A stretch of DNA of 9,300 nucleotides from Clostridia bacterium (GTDB lineage: Bacteria > Bacillota > Clostridia > Christensenellales > DTU072), in NCBI GenBank assembly GCA_028699795.1, contig JAQVTZ010000074.1, positions 1 through 9,300 of the forward strand, given 5' to 3'. Position numbers and translations under genes: made by a program. Below are positions 1-6,828 of the stretch, one piece after another (positions within the stretch are counted from its first letter, which is position 1; the number at the start of each line of letters is the position of its first letter). The notes below the pieces were generated by a model that searched no databases, had not been told where the DNA came from, and saw nothing but the letters and a program-made list of their open reading frames with translations.

Positions 1-46
1 TGTGACAAAAAGGTAAAGATAAGACATCAAACGATACATTGCACTA

Positions 47-74
47 TTGATTCCTTATAATTTTATGCTATAAT
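47..74 (+). promoter_or_regulatory. Predicted sigma-A promoter with extended -10
   Basis: TTGATT at 47-52 and TATAAT at 69-74 are separated by 16 bases, and a TG lies one base before the -10 hexamer (66-67), giving an extended -10. The predicted transcription start is near 81. It faces the membrane-protein gene starting at 146 and probably drives that gene and the nitroreductase behind it. The match to the consensus is seen directly; activity is inferred. Confidence 0.7.
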
Positions 75-81
75 ATGAAAT

Positions 82-121
82 GAGATATTCGGTAGTGTAT
101 TCTACGAAGCATCTGTATCTC
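82..121 (+). promoter_or_regulatory. Possible hairpin in the 5' leader of the membrane-protein gene
   Basis: GAGATA (82-87) is complementary to TATCTC (116-121). Inside it, TTC (88-90) pairs with GAA (106-108) and GTAG (92-95) with CTAC (102-105), leaving one bulged G and a one-sided internal loop (109-115). The structure would begin almost at the predicted transcript start and end about 9 bases before the GGAG ribosome site at 130-133. It could be a stability element or merely chance pairing. I do not recognise a known riboswitch, and there is no T-run to make it a terminator. Confidence 0.35.
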
Positions 122-145
122 GATGAAATGGAGTGATAGAGACAA

Positions 146-1288
146 ATGTCAAGATATTACAACCAATATCAACCTCTTAAACCCAAAAGGGGCTATATTA
201 CTTTTATTGTCGTATTTGCTTTGATTGTTGCGGCAGCGATATCGCTTACCGTCGCATTTGTCATCGTCCCCCGTATCAACGAATTAAGAGAAGGGCAAAC
301 GGACACCGGCACAATCATAGATGAGCCTAACGAAGGCAATGAAGACCCGACGCTTACCGTGCTTATGTCGCCCTACGATCTTACGGTGGACATATCACAA
401 ACAAAATTATCTTGGAAATGTTTAGACAGCGCGCACGCGGTAGGATACTGTGTTAAAATCAACGGGGAGGAACAAACAGTATATACCAATCCCGTAACCG
501 TTAATCTACACGAGGGTATGGAGTCCCAAATTTATGTAAAAGCGCTTGGAGACAACAACGAATATGCGGACTCTCCCTGGAGCGCCGTTCTGACGATATT
601 CAAACTGCCTGCCGAAGATATCGCATATAGTATTGTGTTATCCTCTTTGCAAAATATCTTGGAAGATAATGTGACAATTCCCGTAGGCGGAGTCCGTACT
701 CCAATCACCGTCAACCAAATCTACACAGCCGATTATCAAAATTTAAAAGCAACCGTATGGTATTCTTATACAGCGAACAACTCCGAAGGTCTTGCTTGCA
801 CCACCGTCATCATGCCCCAAACGACAGGGCTATTAGATTATAAAAACAAACAAAGCCAAATAGAATCCATCATAAACAATAACGATATCGATACCGAATA
901 CATGACTTTTATTACGGACGATGTCACCTCAGATTTACTCGCAAGAGACGACCTCACCGGCAGTTTGCAACTGTACCGTTATCCCGATGCTTCGCTTACT
1001 GCTGTTTGCTCTCACACCTCTTTGGTGAATGTATCCAATGGAGAAGCAACCATCGTGTTCCGCGGTATCGTTCGCAGAGAAAGAACAAACAATGTCGTGA
1101 ACTATTATACTTATCATTATACGGCGCGTACCGCCGAGATAGCAGGTTACACGATGCAAGATTATTTAGACGCCCTAGCAGATGACGGTGTTGCTTTTAC
1201 TTATACCAAAACCGATGCCGCCGAGATTACAGGGTTGGGCAAAGAAATGCTCATGATGTACGAGCAAGAGTTAGACGGGGTGGAGTAA
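146..1288 (+). CDS. Single-pass membrane protein with an Fn3-like extracellular domain, function unknown
   Basis: The protein has 380 residues. A short basic N-terminus (K12, K14, R15) is followed by one hydrophobic segment at about residues 17-42 with no lipobox or obvious cleavage site. This predicts an N-in anchor with the rest outside the cell. An acidic, Gly/Thr/Asn-rich linker (about 45-70) leads to a beta-sandwich region at about 72-155. That region has the look of a fibronectin type III domain: a KLSW strand at 87-90, then GYCVKINGEEQ, then IYVKALGD with a closing DSPWS. The remainder, about 156-380, I do not recognise; it is beta-rich with a YYTYHYTA stretch and an acidic helical end. 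The ATG at 146 has a GGAG 12 bases upstream, which is rather far, but no better start is visible. It overlaps the nitroreductase start by one base (TAATG), so the two are probably cotranscribed. A cell-surface or envelope role is inferred from topology only. Confidence 0.8.
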   Translation: MSRYYNQYQPLKPKRGYITFIVVFALIVAAAISLTVAFVIVPRINELREGQTDTGTIIDEPNEGNEDPTLTVLMSPYDLTVDISQTKLSWKCLDSAHAVGYCVKINGEEQTVYTNPVTVNLHEGMESQIYVKALGDNNEYADSPWSAVLTIFKLPAEDIAYSIVLSSLQNILEDNVTIPVGGVRTPITVNQIYTADYQNLKATVWYSYTANNSEGLACTTVIMPQTTGLLDYKNKQSQIESIINNNDIDTEYMTFITDDVTSDLLARDDLTGSLQLYRYPDASLTAVCSHTSLVNVSNGEATIVFRGIVRRERTNNVVNYYTYHYTARTAEIAGYTMQDYLDALADDGVAFTYTKTDAAEITGLGKEMLMMYEQELDGVE

Positions 1289-1815
1289 TGGATGCGCTTA
1301 GAGCTATCTATACAAGAGAATCGACAAAAGATTTTTCGGTACAACAAATAGACGATAGGGTGCTGCAAACAATAGTAAACTGCGGCATGAGCGCTCCCGT
1401 AGGCATGCGCCGCTATGATACCCTACATCTTACCGTGATACAAAACAAAGAACTGTTGGACGAAATCACCGAAGTTGCCGACATGCGCACGGCGGAACGC
1501 CCGCATGCGCCGCTTTATAAAGCGCCTACTATTATTTTGGTAAGCTCAAAATTCGAGCGTGAAGACCATATCGAGTACGCCAATGTAGCTTGCGTGATAG
1601 AAAATATGACTATCGCCGCCACTGCGCTCGGGCTTGGCAGCGTCTATCTTTGGAGCGTCATAAGAGTGCTGAAAGCGAATCCGTCTCTTCTTAACAAATT
1701 GGAATTGCCCCAAGGGTTTGTGCCCGTTTCTATACTGGCTTTGGGCTACCCGCCGCAACCGATTGCCGAGAAAGATGCTCCAAGACACACTATTAAGGCT
1801 AATATTATTCGATAA
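1288..1815 (+). CDS. Nitroreductase family protein (FMN-dependent oxidoreductase)
   Basis: This 175-residue protein is a compact member of the nitroreductase/FMN flavoprotein family, whose members reduce nitro groups, quinones or flavins with NAD(P)H as homodimers. The N-terminal AIYTREST-KDF (residues 6-16) is the diverged counterpart of the family's RRSxRxF phosphate-binding segment. SAPVGMRR (35-42) sits where the family's SAPSGxN-type flavin-contact loop falls. A hydrophobic helix with AALGLGS-like ATALGLGSVY (111-120) and the closing ILALGYPP (149-156) are also typical. It is shorter than the usual 190-220 residues. The ATG at 1288 shares its A with the upstream stop codon. The purine-rich GGGGTGGAG at 1277-1285 is a close ribosome site, consistent with translational coupling. 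A TAA stop is followed by a terminator about 40 bases on. The substrate cannot be read from sequence. The family call is secure; a link to the membrane protein is inferred only from the overlap. Confidence 0.88.
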   Translation: MDALRAIYTRESTKDFSVQQIDDRVLQTIVNCGMSAPVGMRRYDTLHLTVIQNKELLDEITEVADMRTAERPHAPLYKAPTIILVSSKFEREDHIEYANVACVIENMTIAATALGLGSVYLWSVIRVLKANPSLLNKLELPQGFVPVSILALGYPPQPIAEKDAPRHTIKANIIR

Positions 1816-1856
1816 TGATATCTTTTGAATAAATAGAGGTGCCCAAATAATAAATG

Positions 1857-1887
1857 AAAGGCTGTTCCGGTAGGTTCAGCCTTTTTT
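1857..1887 (+). terminator. Rho-independent terminator between convergent genes
   Basis: AAAGGCTG (1857-1864) pairs with CAGCCTTT (1877-1884) around a 12-base loop, and the T-run continues to 1887. It ends the membrane protein-nitroreductase transcript. Read from the minus strand the same stem is followed by TTTCATTTATT, so it could also terminate the alaS transcript, which ends at 1906, though less strongly. Confidence 0.8.
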
Positions 1888-1905
1888 GTTGATACTTAAG
1901 GACTT

Positions 1906-3681
1906 TTATTGTAATATTCCTTTAATGCGTCGTATGCCGCTGCTGCTGGATTGCTCTTTTACAATTTTGAATGTACCCAAATCGGCGGTGTTCGCGGCAT
2001 GGGGACCTCCGCAAATCTCTTTGGAATAATCGCCCATTGTATACACCTTTACAAATTCGTTATATTTCGATTCAAAAACGCCCGTTGCGCCCGACGCTTT
2101 GGCTTGCTCTAAAGGCATTTCTTCGCAGGCAATCGCATACTTTGCTTGTATTGCGCTGTTGACGGCGTCTTCGACGGCTTTGATTTCGTCCTTTGTCAGC
2201 GAACGCGGAAAATTAAAGTCGAAACGCAGTCTTTCGGCCGTAATATTGCTTCCTTTCTGTTGAATTGTGTCATCGCCCAATACTTTTTTGAGAGAGGCAA
2301 GCAACAGATGCGTCGCAGTATGCAGTTTTGCGGTTTGTTCGGAATGATCGGCGAGTCCGCCCTTAAATTTTTGTTCTGCCCCCGCTTGCGATTTTAGCTG
2401 GTGTTCTTTATAACAATTCTCGTATCCTTGCATATCGACGGTAATGCCGTTGTCTTGGGCTAGCTCTGCCGTAATTTCGATAGGAAAACCGAAAGTATCG
2501 TAAAGACGGAACGCCGCCTTGCCGCTGATGCGGTTATTTTGGATATATTTGCAAAGTTTTTCAAACTCTTTGAGTCCTTGCTGTAAGGCAACCGAAAATT
2601 TGTCGATTTCCTGCTGTAACTCGTTCAATATTTTGTTTTTGTTGGTTGCAAGCTCGGTGTAGACCTCTTGATAAGTTGAAATATAAATGCGCGCTACTTC
2701 GATAAGCGTCTCGGGGTCCAATTCCAGTTTGCGTGCAAAACGAAGAGAGCGGCGTATCAATCTTCTTAAGATATAGCCTTGGTCTACATTGGAGGGGGTG
2801 ACGCCCTTTTCGTCGCCTAACATAAAAGTTGCCGTGCGCAGATGGTCAGCAATGATTCTTACCGCTTTTGTCGCCTCTTCTGCGGAAAGTTCCGCAACGG
2901 CTTTTTGGCGCAGTAGCGCGACCACAGATGCAAATACATCGGTTTCGTATACGGTATGATATCCGTTCAGCATCGCTACCGTGCGCTCCAATCCCATGCC
3001 GGTATCCACATTTTTTTGCGCAAGAGGAAGATATGAGCCGTCCGCTTGCTTGTTGTATTCCATAAAAACATTGTTCCATATCTCTACATACTTTCCGCAA
3101 GAGCAAGCGGGAGAACAGGTTTCACAACACTTTGGAACATCGCGAACAATGAAAATCTCGGTGTCGGGTCCGCAAGGCCCCGTGAGACCGGCAGGTCCCC
3201 ACCAATTGTTTTGTTTTGGCAGATAAAAAATTCGCTCGCGCGCAATCCCTAGAGACGCCCAAGTGTCGGCGGAAAGCTCATCTCTCGGCGCATCCGCATC
3301 CCCTGCAAAAACGGATACCGCAAGCGTGTCGGGATTGATTTTGAGAACTTGCGTAAGAAATTCGTAACTCCAAGTGATGCTCTCTTTTTTGAAATAATCG
3401 CCCAGCGACCAGTTGCCCAGCATTTCAAAAAAAGTGCAATGCGTGGCATCTCCGACCTCGTCAATGTCGCCTGTTCTTACGCATTTTTGCACATTGGTAA
3501 GTCTCTTGCCCTGCGGATGCGCCGCGCCTAAAAGGAAAGGTACCAAAGGGTGCATCCCTGCCGTGGTAAACAGCACGGTGGGATCGTTATCCGGGATAAG
3601 AGATGCCGAGCGTATGACGGCATGACCTCTGTCTTGAAAAAACTTGAGATATTTGTCGCGAAGTTCTTTGGAAGTAATCAT
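1906..3681 (-). CDS. alaS: Alanine--tRNA ligase, short form lacking the beta-barrel and C-terminal domain
   Basis: This cytoplasmic enzyme charges tRNA-Ala with alanine. The class II catalytic core lies at about residues 1-240. It includes motif 2 (FFEMLGNWSLGDYFK, 84-98, with R69 before it) and motif 3 (DTGMGLERT, 226-234). A Cys-rich insert (C185, C186, C189, C193, C195) precedes KYVEIWNNVFM. The tRNA-recognition helices follow (about 241-435), then the editing domain with its zinc-site signature H454-x3-H458 and C557-x3-H561. The usual CGGTH reads CGGPH here. At 591 residues it is much shorter than the usual 870-880. The roughly 120-residue beta-barrel before the editing domain is reduced to a short linker (about 438-452), and the chain stops just after GIRRIKGIL, so the DHHA1/C-Ala region is absent. 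Similar short AlaRS forms are known to me from candidate-phylum bacteria and some Clostridia. The ATG at 3681 is fixed by GGAGA 9 bases upstream. It lies 4 bases after the apgM stop, in the same operon. Confidence 0.95.
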   Translation of the reverse strand: MITSKELRDKYLKFFQDRGHAVIRSASLIPDNDPTVLFTTAGMHPLVPFLLGAAHPQGKRLTNVQKCVRTGDIDEVGDATHCTFFEMLGNWSLGDYFKKESITWSYEFLTQVLKINPDTLAVSVFAGDADAPRDELSADTWASLGIARERIFYLPKQNNWWGPAGLTGPCGPDTEIFIVRDVPKCCETCSPACSCGKYVEIWNNVFMEYNKQADGSYLPLAQKNVDTGMGLERTVAMLNGYHTVYETDVFASVVALLRQKAVAELSAEEATKAVRIIADHLRTATFMLGDEKGVTPSNVDQGYILRRLIRRSLRFARKLELDPETLIEVARIYISTYQEVYTELATNKNKILNELQQEIDKFSVALQQGLKEFEKLCKYIQNNRISGKAAFRLYDTFGFPIEITAELAQDNGITVDMQGYENCYKEHQLKSQAGAEQKFKGGLADHSEQTAKLHTATHLLLASLKKVLGDDTIQQKGSNITAERLRFDFNFPRSLTKDEIKAVEDAVNSAIQAKYAIACEEMPLEQAKASGATGVFESKYNEFVKVYTMGDYSKEICGGPHAANTADLGTFKIVKEQSSSSGIRRIKGILQ

Positions 3682-3685
3682 AATG

Positions 3686-4885
3686 TTATTTCTCCAACAT
3701 GGTAAGTATTATTTTCTGACCTTCTGGTAGATAGTCACCCTTTTGGGCTTCCGATTCGGTAAACTTGAGTCCCGAATACGCGGGTTTGTTGCTTTTATAA
3801 ATGGCATACGGCACGGGGCCCGAAGTGTGCGTGCGCAAACAAAGTGGTGTAGCGTGGTCGGGAAGGAGCGCCAGCACATAGGGTTCTCCTTTGCTGTCGA
3901 GATAATCCCAAATCTTTTTGAGCATCCCGTCTACGAGTTCGATCGCCTTGACTTTGCCGAGGGCATCTCCTTGATGTCCGCATTCGTCGGGCGCCTCTAC
4001 ATGCAGATAGACAAAGTCACAACCGCTGTCTAAACATTCGAGGACCGCGTCCACCTTGCCTTCTGCGTTGGTATCTAAGGTGCCTGTTGCGCCCTCTACA
4101 TCGGGACTTCTCATGCCTGCGCCCTTGGCGATGCCCTTAAGAAGGTCAACCGCCGAAATGACCGCGCCCTGCAAACCATATTTATCTTTAAAACTGTCCA
4201 GTTTGGGCTTGCTGCCCGCGCCCCACAACCAGATACTTGTTGCGGGGTTGACGCCACGCGCCATTCTATTCGTGTTGACAGGATGTCCTTTTAGTACAGT
4301 TTCACTTTTTTTCATCAGCGCGAACAGTTTGTCCGACCCCTCTCCTTTCGGCAGATAATCTCTTACCGTTTTGCCCGAAATATCGTGCGGCGGAGTAAGG
4401 TCGGCAGCAAGCGTCCCGTGTTTCCATATAAGGCAGTTACGATAGCTTACACCGCCGAAAAATTGAAATTCATTGTTTCTCAATGCTTGTTGCACACTTT
4501 TCATCAATGCATTGCCTTCTGCGGTGCCAATTTCGCCCGCGCTGTAATCCAACATGGTTTTTTCGGCATATTCTGGTTCGTCGGACAGCGTCACGAGGTT
4601 GCACCTTATAGCGACATCGGTGTCCTCCATATCGATACCCATGCTCGCAGCTTCCAGCGGACTGCGTCCGCTGTAATATATTTTGGGGTCGTATCCCATT
4701 ACTGAAAGATTGGCGACATCGCTTCCGGGCTTCATGCCTTGCGGAATCGTTTGGACAAGGCCCGTCGTTCCCATAGCGGATAAGCGGTCCATCGTTGGCT
4801 TTTGGGCAAGCTCGAGAGGGGTTTTCCCCGTCGTTTTGTCGGGAAAATCCGCCATGCCATCGCCTAAAACTATCACATATTTCAT
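3686..4885 (-). CDS. apgM: Cofactor-independent phosphoglycerate mutase, archaeal type (possible homoserine kinase)
   Basis: This 399-residue cytoplasmic protein belongs to the alkaline phosphatase superfamily, archaeal-type iPGM branch. The family either interconverts 3- and 2-phosphoglycerate or, in a bacterial subgroup, has been proposed to act as a homoserine kinase. Visible motifs in order: metal ligand D9 in VLGDGMAD; the phospho-acceptor serine S55 in PGSDVANLSVMGYDP (53-67); SGRSPLEAASMGI (72-84); the central substrate-lid segment NRMARGVNPATSIWLWGAG (206-224); then metal ligands D300 and H304 in EAPDECGHQGD, D343-H344 in LLPDHATP, and H353 in RTHTSGPVP. The metal-binding set therefore appears complete and the length is normal. 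The ATG at 4885 follows AGGAAGG with 4 bases between, and a strong promoter lies 76-104 bases upstream. It is the first gene of a two-gene transcript with alaS. Sequence alone does not settle mutase versus homoserine kinase; whether this genome also encodes GpmI/GpmA and ThrB would. Confidence 0.93.
   Translation of the reverse strand: MKYVIVLGDGMADFPDKTTGKTPLELAQKPTMDRLSAMGTTGLVQTIPQGMKPGSDVANLSVMGYDPKIYYSGRSPLEAASMGIDMEDTDVAIRCNLVTLSDEPEYAEKTMLDYSAGEIGTAEGNALMKSVQQALRNNEFQFFGGVSYRNCLIWKHGTLAADLTPPHDISGKTVRDYLPKGEGSDKLFALMKKSETVLKGHPVNTNRMARGVNPATSIWLWGAGSKPKLDSFKDKYGLQGAVISAVDLLKGIAKGAGMRSPDVEGATGTLDTNAEGKVDAVLECLDSGCDFVYLHVEAPDECGHQGDALGKVKAIELVDGMLKKIWDYLDSKGEPYVLALLPDHATPLCLRTHTSGPVPYAIYKSNKPAYSGLKFTESEAQKGDYLPEGQKIILTMLEK
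3691..3695 (-). promoter_or_regulatory. alaS ribosome binding site inside the apgM coding end
   Basis: On the minus strand the last apgM codons read TTG GAG AAA TAA, which supplies a GGAGA nine bases before the alaS ATG at 3681. The upstream gene's terminal codons therefore double as the ribosome site. This supports cotranscription and possible translational coupling, and it fixes the alaS start. Confidence 0.75.
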
Positions 4886-4960
4886 AGTACCTTCCTAACT
4901 CACTTTTGATATAAAGGAAACAAAGAAGCACATCAACAAACAGCATTTCCCTATTCAAAT

Positions 4961-4989
4961 ATTATACATGAAGTATAAATTAAAGTCAA
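4961..4989 (-). promoter_or_regulatory. Strong predicted sigma-A promoter for apgM-alaS
   Basis: Read on the minus strand, TTGACT (4989-4984) and a perfect TATAAT (4966-4961) are separated by exactly 17 bases, a near-consensus sigma-A promoter. The predicted start is near 4954, giving an untranslated leader of about 70 bases before the apgM ATG at 4885. I see no convincing hairpin or operator in that leader. Confidence 0.85.
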
Positions 4990-5011
4990 AAGCGGCGCGG
5001 CATTTTTGCCG
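4988..5011 (-). terminator. Weak candidate terminator after the family 2 glycosidase-like gene
   Basis: On the minus strand CGGCA (5011-5007) pairs with TGCCG (5002-4998) around a four-A loop. It is followed by GCGCCGC and then TTTT (4991-4988). The stem is short and the T-run is displaced by 7 bases, so termination would be inefficient. It abuts the -35 element of the apgM promoter, leaving little separation between the two transcripts. Confidence 0.35.
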
Positions 5012-5023
5012 TTTCTGCAAAAG

Positions 5024-6691
5024 TTATTTGATTTGATTTAAAAACTTGCGAATCGAGGGCTCGGCGGCGCGGTCAAACTTAAAGTCGCGCTGAGCGTTAT
5101 AAAATCCGAACGCCTCTGCGGGAGTATCGAAAAGAGCTTGAAAACAAAAACCTGCGGCGCGCATGGACATCACCGCGTTGACATAAGCGGCAAAATAGCG
5201 TTTAAAGGTACGGGTGTCGCCGTACGCTTCTTTGGGAAGTTTCATATCGCTTACAAAACAAGGAAGTTCCGCAAGCGCAGCGTCCGACATCATAAGCGGA
5301 TCGAGTTTGGCGGCTTTTTCTGCTTCCTTTTCGGTGGGATATTCCCCATTGTGCTTATTGTATAATTGCGCCAAAAATCCTTCGTTGTCTTCTGCGGTAA
5401 TTCTTTTGTCGAATACGGAAGTGTTGTAATGCGGTATACCGTCTATCACAAAACGAGACGGGTCCGAACCTAAGGTGAACGAACAAAGTGAATTGCTGAA
5501 ATCACCGTCTTTCCCAAAACGATTACCTATGGGCAACCAAAAGAATATAGACGGATGCCCAAAATCGCGCTCCATAATATATTGCCATTCCGCAGACCAA
5601 AGCGCGGCGCTGTTTTCGTTTAGGGGAAGATTCGGAGAGGGATACTCTTCGAACAGTATCAAACCTAATTTGTCGGCGTAATATAAGTAGGCGGGTTCTG
5701 CCAGCGCGCCTCGTATTCTTACGCTGTTAAACCCCGAACTTATTGCGCAAAGAAGATCTTGTTTGATTGCCGCTTCGGAAGGCGCGGTGTAATGGCTTGC
5801 AGGATAAAATCTGTTGTCCGTTATTTGCTTAATTGTAAGCGGTTTTCCGTTGAGTAAGACGGTTCTATTCTTGACTTCGATTTGGCGAAAGGCGGAATAG
5901 GTTAATACAGAATCGAGAGGTTCGCCGTTTTCGGCATAAAGCGTATACACGATGTCATAGAATTTGCCGTCGCCCGCTTCCCACAGTGTAAGGTTTTGTC
6001 CTACGGGAATCTTAATAAAAAACTGCCGTTTTAATTCGTATTTATATTTTGCAAGGCTTACGCCGTTCAAAAATAATTCTGCTTCTATCTTGCCTTTATC
6101 CGCTCCCTCTATCATACCCTGCGCGATAACGGCCTTTTGGGAGAGGTTGGGAGTCGCCCGATAAGCCGACAGATAGGTGCGAGAGGCAAACTCGAGCCAC
6201 ACGCTTTGCCAAATGCCGGTACAGTGGGGAAATCCGTTTTTACCTTGATTTCCGGACGGCGTAAAAGGGTCTTCGTCGTCATCCAAGGCATTTACGACAA
6301 TCGTGTTTTCACCTTCTCTGACAAAGGGAGTAATATTGATGGTAAAAGGCGTATAGCCTCCGCGATGTCCTGCCGCGGGGGTGCCGTTAATATAGATTTC
6401 CGCGCGGAAATCGACGGCGCCGAAGTTCAATAATACCGTGCCGTCTAGCCGATACGCATCCAATAAAAAGACGCGTCTGTACCAAACGCTTTTAAAGTTT
6501 TCGTCTCGTCCGATGCCCGAAAGCGGCGATTGCGGCGAAAAGGGAACTTCGATTGTTTCTTGATAGTTTCCGTTTAGGTAAAAAGCAAGGTTGTGGGATG
6601 CGCCGTCCGCGATTTCGAATTCCCACGGGCCGTTGAGACTCTGCCAATCGGGGCGTATGAAATTGGGTCTTGGGTATTCTTCGCGATACAT
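5024..6691 (-). CDS. Glycoside hydrolase family 2-like protein with altered catalytic residues
   Basis: This 555-residue protein has no signal peptide and is predicted cytoplasmic. The whole GH2 (beta-galactosidase/beta-glucuronidase) layout is present. A sugar-binding jelly-roll (about 1-165) carries RPNFIRPDWQSLNGPWEF and HCTGIWQSVWLE. A beta-sandwich follows (about 170-275), then a TIM barrel from NRTVLLNGKPL (275-285) through YPASHYTAPSEAAIKQD to YYADKLGL. The family's C-terminal end is also recognisable (GFCFQALFDTPAEAFGF ... FKFD). The key positions differ. The acid/base segment normally WxPxNExxG reads WLPIGNRFG (385-393), the nucleophile motif SE/TEFGG reads SDMKL (481-485), and the conserved VRxH reads VRIR (ending at residue 327). 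It is thus a candidate non-hydrolytic or retasked relative. The ATG at 6691 has GGAGGAG just upstream; an in-frame TTG further out lies in the predicted -35. It is transcribed divergently from the family 32-like gene. Family is sure; activity is doubtful. Confidence 0.85.
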   Translation of the reverse strand: MYREEYPRPNFIRPDWQSLNGPWEFEIADGASHNLAFYLNGNYQETIEVPFSPQSPLSGIGRDENFKSVWYRRVFLLDAYRLDGTVLLNFGAVDFRAEIYINGTPAAGHRGGYTPFTINITPFVREGENTIVVNALDDDEDPFTPSGNQGKNGFPHCTGIWQSVWLEFASRTYLSAYRATPNLSQKAVIAQGMIEGADKGKIEAELFLNGVSLAKYKYELKRQFFIKIPVGQNLTLWEAGDGKFYDIVYTLYAENGEPLDSVLTYSAFRQIEVKNRTVLLNGKPLTIKQITDNRFYPASHYTAPSEAAIKQDLLCAISSGFNSVRIRGALAEPAYLYYADKLGLILFEEYPSPNLPLNENSAALWSAEWQYIMERDFGHPSIFFWLPIGNRFGKDGDFSNSLCSFTLGSDPSRFVIDGIPHYNTSVFDKRITAEDNEGFLAQLYNKHNGEYPTEKEAEKAAKLDPLMMSDAALAELPCFVSDMKLPKEAYGDTRTFKRYFAAYVNAVMSMRAAGFCFQALFDTPAEAFGFYNAQRDFKFDRAAEPSIRKFLNQIK

Positions 6692-6710
6692 AACTCCTCC
6701 GATGATTTGC

Positions 6711-6739
6711 ATTTTATCATAAAGCGCATCGTAATGCAA
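6711..6739 (-). promoter_or_regulatory. Candidate promoter for the family 2 glycosidase-like gene
   Basis: On the minus strand TTGCAT (6739-6734) and TAAAAT (6716-6711) are 17 bases apart. The -10 is good and the -35 is mediocre. The predicted start near 6704 leaves a leader of about 13 bases that still holds the GGAGGAG ribosome site. The -35 sits in the spacer of the inverted repeat at 6725-6752. Confidence 0.5.
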
Positions 6740-6752
6740 GAAAGCCGATGCG
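6725..6752 (+). promoter_or_regulatory. Inverted repeat between divergent promoters, candidate operator
   Basis: CGCATCG (6725-6731) and CGATGCG (6746-6752) are perfect 7-base inverted copies separated by 14 bases, with arm centres 21 bases (about two helical turns) apart. The site overlaps the -35 of the leftward promoter and ends one base before the -35 of the rightward one. A dimeric regulator bound here could control both glycosidase-like genes. No regulator gene is in the window, and I cannot assign a regulator family. Confidence 0.45.
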
Positions 6753-6753
6753 A

Positions 6754-6783
6754 TTGCCGTTTGTTCAAAAACAGGGATATAAT
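6754..6783 (+). promoter_or_regulatory. Candidate promoter for the family 32 glycosidase-like gene
   Basis: TTGCCG (6754-6759) and a perfect TATAAT (6778-6783) are 18 bases apart. The predicted start near 6790 leaves the AAGGAGG ribosome site (6817-6823) intact in the leader. It would transcribe the family 32-like gene and probably the HD-domain gene. Confidence 0.55.
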
Positions 6784-6828
6784 TGACTTATGATAGGCAA
6801 TGATATATGATGAATGAAGGAGGCGGTA

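Noticed and set aside
4470..4958. Open frame of 162 codons on the minus strand overlapping apgM
   Set aside because: It lies in another frame over the apgM N-terminal half, its product is Arg/Cys-rich with no family resemblance, and apgM has clear motifs.
6692..6739. Longer N-terminus of the GH2-like protein beginning at 6739
   Set aside because: The start codon there is TTG, it lies within the predicted -35, and it has no ribosome site. The ATG at 6691 has GGAGGAG immediately upstream and begins at the family's usual N-terminal sequence.
6783..6811. TTGACT-17-TATGAT as the main promoter of the GH32-like gene
   Set aside because: The hexamers match well, but transcription would start near 6818, inside the ribosome site. 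The promoter at 6754-6783 leaves a usable leader. It remains possible as a second start.
6814..6828. Upstream ATG at 6814 as start of the GH32-like gene
   Set aside because: The AAGGAGG ribosome site (6817-6823) lies downstream of it and is correctly placed for the ATG at 6829.
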